Assembly: GCA_021730825.1 (NCBI GenBank)
Contig: JAKFYO010000027.1
Span: 1-7,389 of the forward strand
Length of the DNA stretch: 7,389 nt
From: Hyphomicrobiales bacterium
GTDB taxonomy: Bacteria > Pseudomonadota > Alphaproteobacteria > Rhizobiales > Xanthobacteraceae
Direction of reading: 5' to 3'
Part shown: positions 7,141 through 7,389 of the stretch, piece by piece
Layout of the letters: every line of letters begins with the position of its first letter
How positions within the stretch are numbered: position 1 is the stretch's first letter
Program-made: the position numbers and the translations under genes
The notes under the pieces: generated by a model
Databases searched by the model: none
The model's input: only the letters and a program-made list of their open reading frames with translations
What the model was told of the DNA's origin: nothing

Positions 7141-7389
7141 ATGCCTGCGCCATTAGACGGAATAAAAGTACTCGAGCTCGCGCGCGTACTTGCAGGACCG
7201 TGGGCCGGGCAGATTCTTTCCGATCTCGGTGCGGACGTAATCAAGATCGAGCGGCCGGGGCAGGGCGACGAGACCCGCACCTGGGGCCCGCCGTATCTCG
7301 AAGGTGCGAGCGGCGAAAATCTTTCCGCCGCTTATTATCACGCGATCAATCGCGGCAAGCGCTCGGTGCTGGCCGACTTCAAGAACAAG
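7141..7389 (+). CDS. CaiB/BaiF-family (class III) CoA-transferase, N-terminal part; cut by window end
   Basis: Open from the ATG at 7141 through the last base: 83 codons with no stop, against roughly 390-410 residues for a full member. The start, LDGIKVLELARVLAGPWAG, followed by LSDLGADVIKIERPGQGDETR and then NRGKRSVLADFK, is the characteristic N-terminus of class III CoA-transferases. The catalytic aspartate, expected about 160-170 residues in, lies outside the window. It begins 11 bases after the gcdH stop on the same strand, so the two are probably co-transcribed. In pseudomonads a homologous gene beside gcdH (gcdG) encodes a glutarate CoA-transferase, and human SUGCT does the same chemistry; by context I infer that glutarate is activated to glutaryl-CoA here. 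Other acids remain possible because family members share this N-terminus. No strong Shine-Dalgarno is visible, so coupling to gcdH translation is plausible. Confidence 0.88.
   Translation, partial: MPAPLDGIKVLELARVLAGPWAGQILSDLGADVIKIERPGQGDETRTWGPPYLEGASGENLSAAYYHAINRGKRSVLADFKNK

Noticed and set aside
5831..7153. 440-codon open frame on the minus strand covering all of gcdH
   Set aside because: It is antisense to a gene with intact motifs throughout. The product is His/Arg/Ala-rich with no recognisable domain, as expected for the opposite strand of high-GC codons.

Overview
The window looks like ordinary chromosomal DNA of a high-GC alphaproteobacterium, most likely Hyphomicrobiales (Rhizobiales), for example a Bradyrhizobium/Xanthobacter-type lineage. 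I judge this from codon use (strong G/C at third positions), protein similarity recalled from memory, and gene content; no search was possible. There are no RNA genes, insertion sequences, CRISPR arrays or phage genes, and coding density is nearly total.

Layout. (1) Bases 34-4355, plus strand: a two-gene efflux operon with a periplasmic adaptor (HlyD/MexA/MdtA type) and, two bases after its stop, a 1045-residue RND inner-membrane permease closest in my reading to MdtB/MdtC. No outer-membrane (TolC-type) gene follows. (2) Bases 4356-5723, minus strand: a 455-residue Rossmann-fold oxidoreductase with a C-terminal SAF domain, of the 'predicted homoserine dehydrogenase' type (COG4091), substrate unknown. 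It converges on the permease with no base between the two stop codons. A GC-rich hairpin spans both stops and is flanked by T-rich tracts in both directions, so it probably serves as a shared terminator inside the two coding ends. (3) Bases 5724-5905: a divergent, probably regulatory gap. (4) Bases 5906-7129, plus strand: glutaryl-CoA dehydrogenase (gcdH). (5) From 7141 to the window edge, plus strand: the first 83 codons of a CaiB/BaiF-family (class III) CoA-transferase, 11 bases after gcdH.

How the genes work together. The adaptor and permease should form a proton-driven efflux pump that borrows an outer-membrane channel encoded elsewhere. The CoA-transferase and GcdH plausibly form a glutarate-using pair: glutarate is activated to glutaryl-CoA and then converted to crotonyl-CoA plus CO2, the lower part of lysine/tryptophan/glutarate breakdown. 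The SAF oxidoreductase is transcribed away from this pair and may or may not share its control. I did not find a convincing new biological system. The most distinctive feature is the stop-to-stop hairpin at 4329-4376.
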